A stretch of DNA of 64,000 nucleotides from Phycisphaerales bacterium (GTDB lineage Bacteria > Planctomycetota > Phycisphaerae > Phycisphaerales > UBA1924): contig JADLBU010000002.1 of NCBI GenBank assembly GCA_020847535.1, positions 1 to 64,000 of the forward strand, given 5' to 3'. Below are positions 34,549 through 43,365 of the stretch, one piece after another. Made by a program: the position numbers and the translations under genes. The notes below the pieces were generated by a model. The model was not told the DNA's origin and searched no databases. It saw nothing but the letters and a program-made list of their open reading frames with translations. Position 1 is the stretch's first letter. Every line of letters begins with the position of its first letter.

Positions 34549-34661
34549 CACCACAGAGGGCACAGAGAACACAGAGTTCAGAAGCGAGGAAAGACAATTC
34601 TGTCCAATCTTCCCTCTTCTCTTTTCTTCTCTTCTCTGTGCTCTCCGTGCCCTCTGTGGTG
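34549..34661. repeat. Long imperfect inverted repeat of the CACCACAGAGGGCAC type
   Basis: 28-base arms (34549-34576 and 34634-34661) that match at 26 of 28 positions when one is reverse-complemented, around a 57-base pyrimidine-rich loop. Both arms contain CACCACAGAGGGCAC. Similar sequences recur between genes in many planctomycete and other environmental genomes. Could act as a terminator or mRNA-end structure. Confidence 0.8.
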
Positions 34662-34737
34662 AAAACTGCCTTTCGATCTCCCCCGTGCGGGGGTTGACTT
34701 TGAAAAAGGCAACTCCCCGCTTCGTTTCTCACTTGCC

Positions 34738-34772
34738 TGATCCGCGTTCATCCGCGAAAATCCGCGGCTCAT
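34738..34772. repeat. Dispersed element of the TCCGCGTTCATCCGCG type
   Basis: Contains TCCGCG, CATCCGCG and AAATCCGCGG: three copies of a CCGCG word at regular spacing, partly palindromic. It lies between the long inverted repeat and the DUF4198 gene. A widely dispersed intergenic repeat; function unknown. Confidence 0.5.
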
Positions 34773-34792
34773 TCCTCCGACAGGACTCAACC

Positions 34793-35653
34793 ATGCTCAC
34801 CCGACTCATCCCGCTCGCCGCGATCCTTGTCCTCGCCACCCAGGCGCTCGCCCACGAGTTCTGGATCCAGCCCCTCTCATTCCATCCCAAGCTCGGTGAG
34901 AACATCGGCATCCGCCTGATGGTGGGGGATGGCTTCCCCGGCGAGCCGCGCCCGCGCGATCCCACCAAGCTCGAATCCTTCGTGGTTGCCGGCACCGCCT
35001 GGGCCGTCCCTATTCCCGGCACCGATGGTGAGGATCCCGCCGGCCTCCACCGCTTCGAGCGCGAGGGTGTCCAGGCCCTCGGCTATCGCAGCAAGAACTC
35101 GCGCATCGAGCTCGATGCGGTCAAGTTCGAGGAGTACCTCAAGGAAGAGGGCCTCGAGGCGATCATCGAGAAGCGCAAGGTCTCCGGCGATTCCGACAAG
35201 CCCGGCCGCGAGCTCTTCTCGCGCTGCTCCAAGTCACTGGTCTGCATCGGGGAGCCCACAACCGCCGACCAGGGCTTCCTCACCAGCCTCAAGCACCCGC
35301 TGGAGATCACACCCACCGAGAACCCATACCTGAAGAAGCCCGGCGACACGCTCCAGTTCCTCATCACGAACACGGCCGGCCCGGTCCCCGATGCCACTGT
35401 CATGGCCTTCCTCAGCACCGATCCCAAGAAACACCAGCGCTTCCGCACCGACAAGGATGGCCATGTCACCATCCCCCTCACCGGCGAGGGCATCTGGATG
35501 ATCAACTGCATCCAGATGACCGAGGCCCCCAAGGGCAGCGATGCCGACTGGCAGAGCCTGTGGGCGAACCTGACGTTCGAGATACGAGCTGCCGCACCGG
35601 CGGTGACTGACAACAAGTCACCCGTGCCCGCGCAGCAGGCTACTGGTAAGTAG
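34793..35653 (+). CDS. DUF4198-type secreted protein (NikM/CbiM-associated family)
   Basis: 286 residues. Signal peptide (MLTRLIPLAAILVLATQALA) followed directly by HEFWIQP, the HxFW signature of DUF4198 proteins in which the mature N-terminal His is conserved. The Ig-like domain of the C-terminal half reads NPYLKKPGDTLQFLITNTAG with KDGHVTIPLTGEGIWMINC near the end. Members are periplasmic and are often encoded near nickel/cobalt or copper uptake genes. No such transporter is visible here. It follows the DUF4331 gene after 263 bp of repeat sequence. Confidence 0.85.
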   Translation: MLTRLIPLAAILVLATQALAHEFWIQPLSFHPKLGENIGIRLMVGDGFPGEPRPRDPTKLESFVVAGTAWAVPIPGTDGEDPAGLHRFEREGVQALGYRSKNSRIELDAVKFEEYLKEEGLEAIIEKRKVSGDSDKPGRELFSRCSKSLVCIGEPTTADQGFLTSLKHPLEITPTENPYLKKPGDTLQFLITNTAGPVPDATVMAFLSTDPKKHQRFRTDKDGHVTIPLTGEGIWMINCIQMTEAPKGSDADWQSLWANLTFEIRAAAPAVTDNKSPVPAQQATGK

Positions 35654-35700
35654 GTCGTACCGCCGGCCCGTTGTTCCCCACATCGACATGCCTTCTCTTC

Positions 35701-35719
35701 AGGCCGCTTTCAGCGGCCT
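35701..35719. terminator. Perfect hairpin downstream of the DUF4198 gene
   Basis: 8-bp arms AGGCCGCT / AGCGGCCT around loop TTC. It follows the stop codon by 48 bp. There is no U-run on the + strand, so it could be a dispersed repeat and not a true terminator. Confidence 0.4.
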
Positions 35720-35830
35720 TGCTCGCTTGTAGGCCACGGCTTCAGCCAAGGTTCGCGGCGTCTCGCCGCGCGATCCGCGATCGCCGGGAGATGACTCACA
35801 TACCCTGTCACCGCCCGGTATGATCGCCCC

Positions 35831-36946
35831 ATGCCACACATCAAACGCATCGGCATCCTCACCGCCGGCGGCGATTGCCCAGGCCTCAACGCCGTCATCC
35901 GCTCGGTCGCCAAGGAAGCCATGATCGCCGGCCTCGAGGTCATCGGCATCGAGGATGGCTTCCTCGGCCTCATCGAGAACCGCTGCCGACCACTCTCCCG
36001 CGCTGATGTCTCGGGCATCCTCACCATCGGTGGCACTATCCTGGGATCCTCCAACAAGAGCAACCCCACCCGCCACGCCACCGGCAAGAACCCGGACGGT
36101 TCGCCCATCTTCTCCGATGTCTCGGGCCCCTGCCTCCAGGCGATCGCCGGCCATCGTCTCGATGCCATCGTCGTCATCGGCGGGGATGGCAGCATGACCG
36201 TCGCCCATCAGCTCTGGGAACGGGCGATGAAGGATGGCGTCGATCTGCACTTCATCGGCGTCCCCAAGACCATCGACAACGACCTCTGCGGCACCGACAT
36301 CACCTTCGGGTTCGCAACCGCCGTCTCCACCGCGACCGAGGCGATCGACAAGGTCCACTCCACCGCCGCCAGCCACCACCGCGTCATGTTCGTCGAGGTC
36401 ATGGGCCGCAACGCCGGCTGGATCGCCCTGCACGCCGGGATCGCCTCGGGTTCGGACATCATCCTCCTGCCCGAACTGCCCTTCACCATCGACAACGTCT
36501 GCAAGGCCGCGATGGATCGCAGCCGCCACGGCTCGCGCCACTCGATCGTCTGCGTCAGCGAGGGCGCCAAGCCTATCGGCGGAGAGAAGATCATCGCCCG
36601 CATCGATCCCACCTCGCCCGACCCCATCCGCCTGGGCGGCATCGGCAAATACCTCTCCGATGAGGTCGAGAAACGCAGCGGTCTGGAGTGTCGCCACGTC
36701 GTCCTCGGGCACATCCAGCGCGGCGGCACCCCCGTCCCCGCCGATCGCGTGCTGGCGACCCGCTTCGGGCACCACGCGATCCGGACCCTCTTCGAGGGCA
36801 AACGCCACCGCCTGGTCGTCATGCACAAGGGCGAGCTGGCCGACATCCCGCTGACCGATTGTGCCGGCAAGCAGCGACTCGTGGATCCCTCCGACCGCCT
36901 GCTCGCCGCCGCGCGCGGCGTCGGCACCAGCTTCGCCGAGGCCTGA
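35831..36946 (+). CDS. pfkA: 6-phosphofructokinase
   Basis: 371 residues. Phosphorylates fructose 6-phosphate in glycolysis. The family motifs are present: GILTAGGDCPGLNAVIRSV, IGGTILGSSNKSN, VVIGGDGSM (residues 115-122), PKTIDNDLCGTD (145-156), and VMGRNAGWIAL. The two donor-deciding positions are mixed: the GGDGS Gly (120) is the ATP-type choice, whereas Lys146 in PKTIDND is the residue usual in PPi-type enzymes. The Gly/Lys pair occurs in a branch that includes ATP-using enzymes, so ATP is the better guess. It is flanked by intergenic repeats. Confidence 0.93.
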   Translation: MPHIKRIGILTAGGDCPGLNAVIRSVAKEAMIAGLEVIGIEDGFLGLIENRCRPLSRADVSGILTIGGTILGSSNKSNPTRHATGKNPDGSPIFSDVSGPCLQAIAGHRLDAIVVIGGDGSMTVAHQLWERAMKDGVDLHFIGVPKTIDNDLCGTDITFGFATAVSTATEAIDKVHSTAASHHRVMFVEVMGRNAGWIALHAGIASGSDIILLPELPFTIDNVCKAAMDRSRHGSRHSIVCVSEGAKPIGGEKIIARIDPTSPDPIRLGGIGKYLSDEVEKRSGLECRHVVLGHIQRGGTPVPADRVLATRFGHHAIRTLFEGKRHRLVVMHKGELADIPLTDCAGKQRLVDPSDRLLAAARGVGTSFAEA

Positions 36947-36996
36947 ACCGCGAGCCGACCTCGCTCAGTACCCAGCTCAGTGCCGGAAGTTCTGCG

Positions 36997-37158
36997 TCAG
37001 CATCCATCTTGAAACGCCGCGATGAACGCACCGAAGTCATCGATATCCACGAACCCGGACCCATCGATGTCCGCCTTCTCATCTCCCGCCTCGAAGAGCG
37101 CGATGAACAGTTCGAAGTCGTTGGTATCGACGATCCAAAGTGCGCTCGACAGCCTCAT
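36997..37158 (-). pseudogene. Remnant of a dockerin-like C-terminal domain
   Basis: Open for 53 codons and ending in GAFIAAFQDGC, close to the ends of the SGNH and S8 genes in this window (DAFLLAFESGC, DAYILAFEKGC). It carries the paired Asp-rich loops DTNDFELFIALFEAGD and DIDGSGFVDIDDF. No signal peptide or catalytic domain precedes it: the frame runs upstream through nonsense-like sequence to the stop of the PhoH gene, with which it happens to be in frame. It is most simply the tail of a lost secreted protein. Confidence 0.6.
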
Positions 37159-37245
37159 CACGCGCAGCGTATCGCCGCGGCGTGCCTGACAAAAGCACCA
37201 AATCCTGTTTCTTGCGCGGGTCCGATTCCGGATCCCCAGGCTCTC

Positions 37246-38826
37246 TTACAACCGGCTCGCCGCCAGGCTCGCCAGTTCGCTCCGCTCGCTCTTGGCGAGC
37301 GAGACGTGCCCGAAGAGCCGGATCCCCTTCATCTTCTCGACCGTGTACGACAGGCCGTTGGATGACTGGTCCAGGTACGGGTTGTCGATCTGCCCGATGT
37401 CGCCGGTCAGGATGAGCTTGGTCCCCTCGCCCACGCGGCTGGCGATCGTCTTGACCTCGTGGGGCGTCAGGTTCTGCGCCTCATCGACGATCATGAACTG
37501 GTGCGGAATCGATCGCCCGCGGATATAGGTCAGGGGCTCGAGCACCAGCTTGCCATCGGCCATGAGCTTGGCGATCCGCTGCTCGGAGGTGTGGCTCTCG
37601 GCGGCGGCGGCCCGCTCGTTGCGATCACCCGTGTGCGCTCCGCGCGTGCTCAATAGGTACCCCAGGTTGTCGAAGATCGGCTGCATCCACGCCCCGAGCT
37701 TCTCATCCTTATCCCCCGGCAGATATCCGATATCGCGACCCATCGGCATGATCGGCCGCGCCACCAGCAGCTTCTCGTAGCGCTCCTCGTTGAAGACCTT
37801 GGTCATACCCGCCGCGATCGCGAGCAAGGTCTTGCCCGTGCCCGCCGAGCCCAGGAGCGTGATCAGCTTGACATCGTCATCCAGCAGCAAGTCGATCGCC
37901 ATCGTCTGCTGCACGTTCCTGGCCATGATCCCGAACGTGGGCTTGCGCGGCCCGCTCACCGGGATGATGTGGTCCGTGTCCGAGAGCCGGCGGCCCAGCC
38001 CCGTGTGGTTGTCATCCTCCCCATCCTTGAGCACCACGTACTGGTTGGGGAAGACGCTGCGCTTGTAGATGTCCCCATCGATCGATGAGGTCAGGTACGG
38101 CTCGAGCTTCGACAGGGCCAGCAGCCGATCGTGGTACAGGTCATCGATGAACTGCCCCTCGACCGTCAGCGTCAGATACCCCGTGTAGAGCTGGTCCGCA
38201 TCTACCTTCTGGTTCTCGAAGTCCTCGGTCTTGATCCCCAGCGAATCGCTCTTGATTCGCGCGGAGAGATCCTTCGACACGAAGACCGCGCGCTTGCCCT
38301 TCTTGTGCAGGTCCCACGCCACCGAGATGATGTGGTTGTCCGGCACATCCGCCTTGATCGCCGGCGGCCTGGGATAGTCGTTGATGTCGATCCGGATCGA
38401 CCCCGTCCGGCCATCGGGCCCGATCGAGGCCGCAGCCCCCACGAACGGGGATGCCTTCCCCCAGTCCACACCGTCGATCAGCCGCCCCATGTTGCGCAGG
38501 CGATCGAGGTGACGGATGCACTCCCGGGCGTTGCGGCCAAGGTCGTCATCCTTGCGCTTCATCTTGTCGAGCTCTTCGATCACCGTGTACGGGATCACCA
38601 CATCGTGCTCTTTGAAGACAAACAGCGCGTTGGGATTGTGGAGCAGGACATTGGTATCGATGACGAAGGTCTTGGTCTCGACCTTCCCGCCCGATACGCC
38701 CGCCGCCATCGTCTCTTCCGCCGCACCCAGCCCGGCGTTCTGTTCTGCGCTCGCCAAAACCTCGTACTCCCGGTCCGCCGGTCCATCATTGCCGCGGGCC
38801 TTTGCCGTCGTCTTGAACGTAGTCAT
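37246..38826 (-). CDS. PhoH-family ATPase with N-terminal PIN domain
   Basis: 526 residues. A PIN ribonuclease-like domain (about 55-190; TFVIDTNVLLHNPNALFVFK, VVIPYTVIEELDKMK) is fused to a PhoH ATPase domain: LLGSAGTGKTLLAIAAGM (Walker A), RPIMPMGRDIGYLPGD, FMIVDEAQNLTPHEVKTIAS (Walker B), TGDIGQIDN. This is the PhoH2/YlaK-type arrangement of a toxin-like nuclease with an RNA helicase-like ATPase. The ATG at 38826 is preferred over a GTG 36 bases upstream. AGGAG lies 10 bases before it. Confidence 0.93.
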   Translation of the reverse strand: MTTFKTTAKARGNDGPADREYEVLASAEQNAGLGAAEETMAAGVSGGKVETKTFVIDTNVLLHNPNALFVFKEHDVVIPYTVIEELDKMKRKDDDLGRNARECIRHLDRLRNMGRLIDGVDWGKASPFVGAAASIGPDGRTGSIRIDINDYPRPPAIKADVPDNHIISVAWDLHKKGKRAVFVSKDLSARIKSDSLGIKTEDFENQKVDADQLYTGYLTLTVEGQFIDDLYHDRLLALSKLEPYLTSSIDGDIYKRSVFPNQYVVLKDGEDDNHTGLGRRLSDTDHIIPVSGPRKPTFGIMARNVQQTMAIDLLLDDDVKLITLLGSAGTGKTLLAIAAGMTKVFNEERYEKLLVARPIMPMGRDIGYLPGDKDEKLGAWMQPIFDNLGYLLSTRGAHTGDRNERAAAAESHTSEQRIAKLMADGKLVLEPLTYIRGRSIPHQFMIVDEAQNLTPHEVKTIASRVGEGTKLILTGDIGQIDNPYLDQSSNGLSYTVEKMKGIRLFGHVSLAKSERSELASLAASRL

Positions 38827-39065
38827 CTCCGAGTCTCTCCTGCTCGGCGGTCCGACCTCCACAAATCCCCACGGGCGGTCATCGGGGAGGGTGACCCGTC
38901 ATGTCTGCGGCCCGGCGATCCATCGCCGGTCGGTGCCCGCGGACGATCCCAGCATACAAGCATCGGCTGGAAACCCCAAAGGCTCTTAGCTTCGGTGATG
39001 CTTGCAAGGTCTGAATAATCCTTAAACGGGCCTGGCGCTATGACTACCCCAAGGCGCCCTCGCCC

Positions 39066-40187
39066 TCACGGCAGGCCAGGGGAACGCCGGATCGGCACGT
39101 TTCCCAGACCGGCAAGCTCAAAAAGCCCGACCTGGTTGGTGCTGATCGGGTCGTCATCATCCACGATCCCCACCAGCGACCAGTTCCCCGATGCCAGCCG
39201 CGGGCCCATCGTCAGCCCCTCGAAGTTGGACAGATCCCCCGCCCAAAGCTCGGCCTTGCGTCCGTTCGCGGTCGAGATCGGCGTGTACGACTGGCCGATC
39301 AGTCCGCTCATCCCCGAGACATCGGTGACACCCTCGAAATCGATCTCGAAGATCCGCGTCCGGAACAGCCCCAGCGCGGAGAACGCAAACGACCGCTCCA
39401 GCGTCAGGATCCGGCCATCCGGGAGCATCACCAGGTCGGAGAGCCCCGACCTGGCGCTCGTGATCGATGCCCCGTGCATCGGTTCGGTCACGTACGCGTA
39501 CTGCGGCCCTGGCATCGCGATCGCCCCCGAGATCGTGTACCTCAGGAGCCGCACCACCGTTCCCGTGGTCGGTGTTGATACCCCGCCATCGACCGTCAGC
39601 GCCTCCTCGTTGGCCGTCCACAGCGTACCCTTGATCTGCGTCGGGCTCGCCGTCAGCCAGATCCCGCCCAGCGATTCGAACCCGTTGTTCGGACGGCGGT
39701 TCGTGAACACCGCCGGCGTCGGAAGGGTCCGCAGCAGCGCTCCATCCGACAACCGGTACTCATGGACCGCCGGCGTGTTCTCCTCCGAGATGAACACCGT
39801 CCCGCGCCCGACATCGCACGCGACGATCCCCTCGTAGTCCCTCGGCTGCGCCAGCGAGATGCCACCCGTCACGGCCGCTGTGCCCGATCCGTCCGCGTTG
39901 AACGCGATATCGATGCGGATGAGCTTGTTCGAGTTGTCCATTACCGCCAGGAACTTGCCGTGATCCGGACCGTGCGTCCCCGGAATCATCGTGATCCCGC
40001 TCATCCCCGTGATCGTGAATGTTTGTCCGTTCTGGTCCTGGGTCGATGAAGGCAGGTTGATCATCCCGCGATGCGTGATCTCAAGCTCCCCGCGAGCCGA
40101 TGCGCACGACACCGGCACGAGCAGAAAAACGGCCCCGGCAAGCAGGGCCAGCCCGCGAAAGGTGATGTGATTCGATCCCAGCCTCAT
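39066..40187 (-). CDS. Secreted esterase-like activity of phytase family protein
   Basis: 373 residues. Signal sequence (LALLAGAVFLLVPVSCASA) followed by a beta-propeller-like domain of the phytase-esterase group (PF13449 type). Seen: GMSGITMIPGTHGPDHGKFL, YEGIVACDVGRGTVFISEEN, NNGFESLGGI (the conserved N-x-G-x-E-G/S-L pattern), and SGLSDLVMLPDGRILTLERS. Conserved Glu and Asp sit at the strand ends. Substrate unknown. It ends 240 bp from the PhoH start and has the same orientation as the terminase cluster upstream, but is 60 bp from it, so it may be separate. Confidence 0.82.
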   Translation of the reverse strand: MRLGSNHITFRGLALLAGAVFLLVPVSCASARGELEITHRGMINLPSSTQDQNGQTFTITGMSGITMIPGTHGPDHGKFLAVMDNSNKLIRIDIAFNADGSGTAAVTGGISLAQPRDYEGIVACDVGRGTVFISEENTPAVHEYRLSDGALLRTLPTPAVFTNRRPNNGFESLGGIWLTASPTQIKGTLWTANEEALTVDGGVSTPTTGTVVRLLRYTISGAIAMPGPQYAYVTEPMHGASITSARSGLSDLVMLPDGRILTLERSFAFSALGLFRTRIFEIDFEGVTDVSGMSGLIGQSYTPISTANGRKAELWAGDLSNFEGLTMGPRLASGNWSLVGIVDDDDPISTNQVGLFELAGLGNVPIRRSPGLP

Positions 40188-40247
40188 GCGGCCCAGCCTA
40201 CCGCACTTCTGTCCGCCCGACCAGCCGATTTCGCTCTCCGGCTTCCG

Positions 40248-41759
40248 CTACCTCACGGTATAGGACCCGGCGCTGGCTCCGCGCCTGCCTTCCAGCTCGA
40301 TGAGCATGTATCGCAGCGCATCGATCGCGTGGTCAAACCCATCCCCTTTCACCGGCGCCTCCGAATCCGGCCGCCCCGGCGAGTATGAGTACCGCTCCAT
40401 CGACTCGATGAGCCTCACGCACCGCGCATGCACGTACAGCCGCGGCGGAGTTCCATCCGCCGGCCTCAGCCGCGCTCGGATCCGCCGGACTCCATCCTGT
40501 ATCTCCGATCGATTGAACCTGACCGCCAGCCCGCGACGCTGCATCAGCGTTGCATCGCTCACCCCGCTCTGTCCGTTGTTCGCGTTCCCCGCCGGATCTA
40601 CGGCGATCCACTCCAGCCGCGGCTTGGATGGATCCAGGATCGCATCGATGTGTTCATCCATCACCGCTCCCGCCGCGTACCGCTCGTGGCCGATCCACAG
40701 CACCCCATCCCCCGAGATCGCCGCCCACAGCACCACCGCCGGCGCCCGCATTCCGAAATCCATCCCGCCGATCCACCGCATCCCTGATGTATCCGGCAGG
40801 TCAGCAACCACGTGGATCTTGGCATCAAACTCCGGCAGCACGTTGTCGCTCTTCGATGGCCTCAGGCACAGCATCTCCGCCTCCCAGGTCGCCAGCGCCA
40901 CGCGCATCTTCATCCGCAGCGCATCATCCACCCCGATGTGCCCCGCCTCCGGCACCGGCCGCTCCTTGGCCCGCCCATCACACTCCGGCCGCATCGCGCA
41001 CGGCTCGCAGCGACGCTCCTCTTCGCAGTGCTCCAGGGCATCGACCACACCCCACTTGAACAGCCGGCGCTTCCCTTCGCTCGCCTGAAGCACCAGCTCG
41101 TGCATCAGACCGTGCGTGCGGTGCATCGTGCTCAGGCACTCGATCGCCCCACGCACCTCGACACCCCCGCACACCCTCGACCGCGTCACAAGCTGCGCAG
41201 CCTCCCACACCTCGCGATCAAACAGCTCGACCTCATCGCAGCGCAGCTTCTGCACGCGCGTTCCGCGCACGCTCGTCTGCGACTGGGCAAGCAGCTCCAC
41301 CACGCTCCCGTTCGAAAGCGCGATCCGGCGGTCCGTGATTCCCTTGCCGAGCAGTTCGGCGAACCGCTCGATCCCGAAAAACCTTCGCAGGTGCTCGTGC
41401 ATCCGCTGCGATTGATCGAGCGAACCGCCCAGGATCCGGATCTGGATCCCATCCTTGAACACCAGATCCAGAAGGGTCGCCACCGCCCCCAGCATCGTCT
41501 TCCCACCCCCGCGATTGGCCCACACGATGCAATCGACGATCGGCGGAGGGCGATGCTGCTCCTCTCCATCGCCCACAGCTCCCCGCGGGCGATCCGCTTC
41601 CGTCAACTCACCCTCAAAGAACGTATGCACCAGGTAATCCAGTGGAGACTGATGCCCCTCGATGATCGCCCGCTCCGGCACCGCGATGTCCAACTCCTCC
41701 CGCAAAAACGCCCGCAACGAAACCCGGCATGAAGGCCGCACACACTCAAACCCACCCAT
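40248..41759 (-). CDS. Phage-type terminase large subunit (TerL)
   Basis: 503 residues. DNA-packaging motor-like protein. The ATPase half has Walker A WANRGGGKTM, an adenine-motif-like LGGSLDQSQRMHEHLRRFF region, and LRCDEVELFD at the Walker B position. A Cys-rich loop follows (CEEERRCEPCAMRPEC), which may bind zinc. The nuclease half has GGMDFGMRAP (first catalytic Asp), VDPAGN and DGFDHAIDALRYML (late Asp), matching the RNase H-like TerL nuclease. The start at 41759 is favoured by GAGGGGG 5 bases upstream; an upstream GTG at 41828 is an alternative. It is last in the operon with GNAT, ABC and HTH genes. No portal or capsid gene is nearby. Confidence 0.87.
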   Translation of the reverse strand: MGGFECVRPSCRVSLRAFLREELDIAVPERAIIEGHQSPLDYLVHTFFEGELTEADRPRGAVGDGEEQHRPPPIVDCIVWANRGGGKTMLGAVATLLDLVFKDGIQIRILGGSLDQSQRMHEHLRRFFGIERFAELLGKGITDRRIALSNGSVVELLAQSQTSVRGTRVQKLRCDEVELFDREVWEAAQLVTRSRVCGGVEVRGAIECLSTMHRTHGLMHELVLQASEGKRRLFKWGVVDALEHCEEERRCEPCAMRPECDGRAKERPVPEAGHIGVDDALRMKMRVALATWEAEMLCLRPSKSDNVLPEFDAKIHVVADLPDTSGMRWIGGMDFGMRAPAVVLWAAISGDGVLWIGHERYAAGAVMDEHIDAILDPSKPRLEWIAVDPAGNANNGQSGVSDATLMQRRGLAVRFNRSEIQDGVRRIRARLRPADGTPPRLYVHARCVRLIESMERYSYSPGRPDSEAPVKGDGFDHAIDALRYMLIELEGRRGASAGSYTVR

Positions 41760-41870
41760 GCAATCCCCCTCGAGCTCTTTGCTCTGATGCCTTGATGCCG
41801 ACTGCCTCGATGCCTCTCCTCTATTCACCCCTCCGGCGCTGGCGCCGCGCTGTGCCCGGCAGCTTCCGTC

Positions 41871-42596
41871 TCATGTACCATGGCTGTACATCACCGGCCG
41901 CGCTGTCAATGCAGCGCCCGCCAACTGCGCCACCTCCATCAATCCCATCCTCTTCGCCCGCCGCGCCCCACATCCTCCCCTCCGCGCCCACACGCGAAGC
42001 GTCTGCGCAACCTCCCGATCCGCGATCGCCCTCCGCGCCACCCCTGCATCCAACAACCGCCACGCCGCGATCCCGCGCTTCCTTAGCATCAAACACAGCC
42101 GCACATCGCGCTCCGCACGCGGAACCTCGTGCGGCGTCATCCCCGCCGCCTCGAAGAACGGACAGAACCTTCCCATCGCCGTGATCGCCTCCGTCAGCGG
42201 TGTGCTCGGATCCGCCAGGTACGCCCGTACCAGGCCGCTCGCCGCCCCCAGCCCCCGATATCGCGGCTCGATGATCACCCGCGATATCGTCCGAAGCAGC
42301 CCGTTGATGCGATGCGCATCCCGGTAGTCGATCCCCGCGAACCGATCCGGCCACGCTCGCGCACGACACACCCCATACAACGCCGGGAATGACACCACCA
42401 GTACCCCCGCGAGCACAGGCTCGTTCGCCTCTCGATCCACCAGCCGCAGAATACGATCCAGCGTTGCCGGTGTCCCCGCGCGGTAGTGAAAACCCGACAG
42501 CGCGCGGTAGTCATCGAACTTCCCCTCCTCGATCGCCAACCCATCGACCCCAGGCCGACCGATCCCGGTTCCCCGCTCTACGCCGCACTCGCTCAT
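41871..42596 (-). CDS. GNAT-like acetyltransferase
   Basis: 241 residues. GNAT fold: FDDYRALSGFHYRAGTPAT at the N-terminus, VLAGVLVVSFPALYGVC strand, then IIEPRYRGLGAASGLVRAYL, where RYRGLGAA fits the acetyl-CoA-binding motif A. A C-terminal basic helix region (RRGGCGARRAKRMGL) is unusual and could bind nucleic acid. The ATG lies 86 bp inside the end of the ABC ATPase gene, so the two are translated together. ABC ATPases fused to a predicted acetyltransferase domain are known as COG2401; here the pair is split into two genes. Target unknown. Confidence 0.72.
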   Translation of the reverse strand: MSECGVERGTGIGRPGVDGLAIEEGKFDDYRALSGFHYRAGTPATLDRILRLVDREANEPVLAGVLVVSFPALYGVCRARAWPDRFAGIDYRDAHRINGLLRTISRVIIEPRYRGLGAASGLVRAYLADPSTPLTEAITAMGRFCPFFEAAGMTPHEVPRAERDVRLCLMLRKRGIAAWRLLDAGVARRAIADREVAQTLRVWARRGGCGARRAKRMGLMEVAQLAGAALTARPVMYSHGT

Positions 42597-43365
42597 CACC
42601 CGCTCTCCCCTTCGAGTTCACCCCATCCGCCGCACGCCCCATGCACCGCACTCCTCCATCGAGCGCGCACCACACCACCACATCCGCATCCACCATCCCC
42701 GCAACATCCTCGTGCGCGCTCGCCAGCACGAATCGCAGCCCCGCTCCCACTCCTGCGTTCTCGCCGCGAACCCATCGCGAGAGCATCCGGCACACCCCGC
42801 GAGCGGTGATCCGATCCAGCATCGACACGAACTCATCCGCGAACACCCACGCCGCCCGCCGCCGAATCGCCCGATCGATCCCAAGCGCGAGCCCGAAGCG
42901 ATGCCGCTGTCCCTCGGACAACTCCCCTGCCGTCCGCGCCAGCAACATCCCCTCCGACAACCCCGCCCGCGATAGCACCCCCAGCCGGGAACGGATCGAT
43001 CCTCCCAATCGATCGAAGATCCCCAGCCGCGAACCCCCACCGCGTGAACCCCCTTCGCACGAACCCACCACCACCACCTTCTCTCCGCGCTGCCGCAGTT
43101 GCCTGCGCATCTCGCGCATCAGCGTCGATTTCCCACTCCCGCTGGGTCCGCAGATCAGCACGATCTCACCGGCTCGCGTGCCTGCGCACAGACTTCGCGC
43201 GATCCGCGCATGCTCCCGCGCGATTCGCCGCGAGCCCACATCCGTGCCCCATCTCACCACGATCCCCAGCGAAGCGCACGCCTCCAGCAGCTTCCTGCTC
43301 GGTTGCCGCGCCGATTCCACGATCCGCATCCCGCCGCGGTGCCGCCTATCTCCCTTCAAGTTCAT
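42511..43365 (-). CDS. Soluble ABC-type ATPase
   Basis: 284 residues with no membrane segment. Walker A CGPSGSGKSTLMREM, a Gly/Arg-rich insert (GSCEGGSRGGGSRLGIFD), signature motif LSEGQRHRFGLALGIDRA, Walker B AAWVFADEFVSML with the catalytic Glu (DEF), and a late His switch region (FVLASAHEDVAG). All core motifs are intact, so it is likely active. It lacks partners of a transporter and lies between the HTH gene (ATGA overlap at 43362-43365) and the GNAT gene. This points to a DNA- or protein-directed role and not transport. The C-terminal tail is Arg-rich. Confidence 0.83.
   Translation of the reverse strand: MNLKGDRRHRGGMRIVESARQPSRKLLEACASLGIVVRWGTDVGSRRIAREHARIARSLCAGTRAGEIVLICGPSGSGKSTLMREMRRQLRQRGEKVVVVGSCEGGSRGGGSRLGIFDRLGGSIRSRLGVLSRAGLSEGMLLARTAGELSEGQRHRFGLALGIDRAIRRRAAWVFADEFVSMLDRITARGVCRMLSRWVRGENAGVGAGLRFVLASAHEDVAGMVDADVVVWCALDGGVRCMGRAADGVNSKGRAGDERVRRRAGNRDRSAWGRWVGDRGGEVR

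Noticed and set aside
37030..37250. Stop-codon read-through of phoH into the dockerin-like remnant
   Set aside because: The frames agree by chance in one case of three, and the linker has no recognisable structure. No slippery or read-through context was recognised around the TAA.
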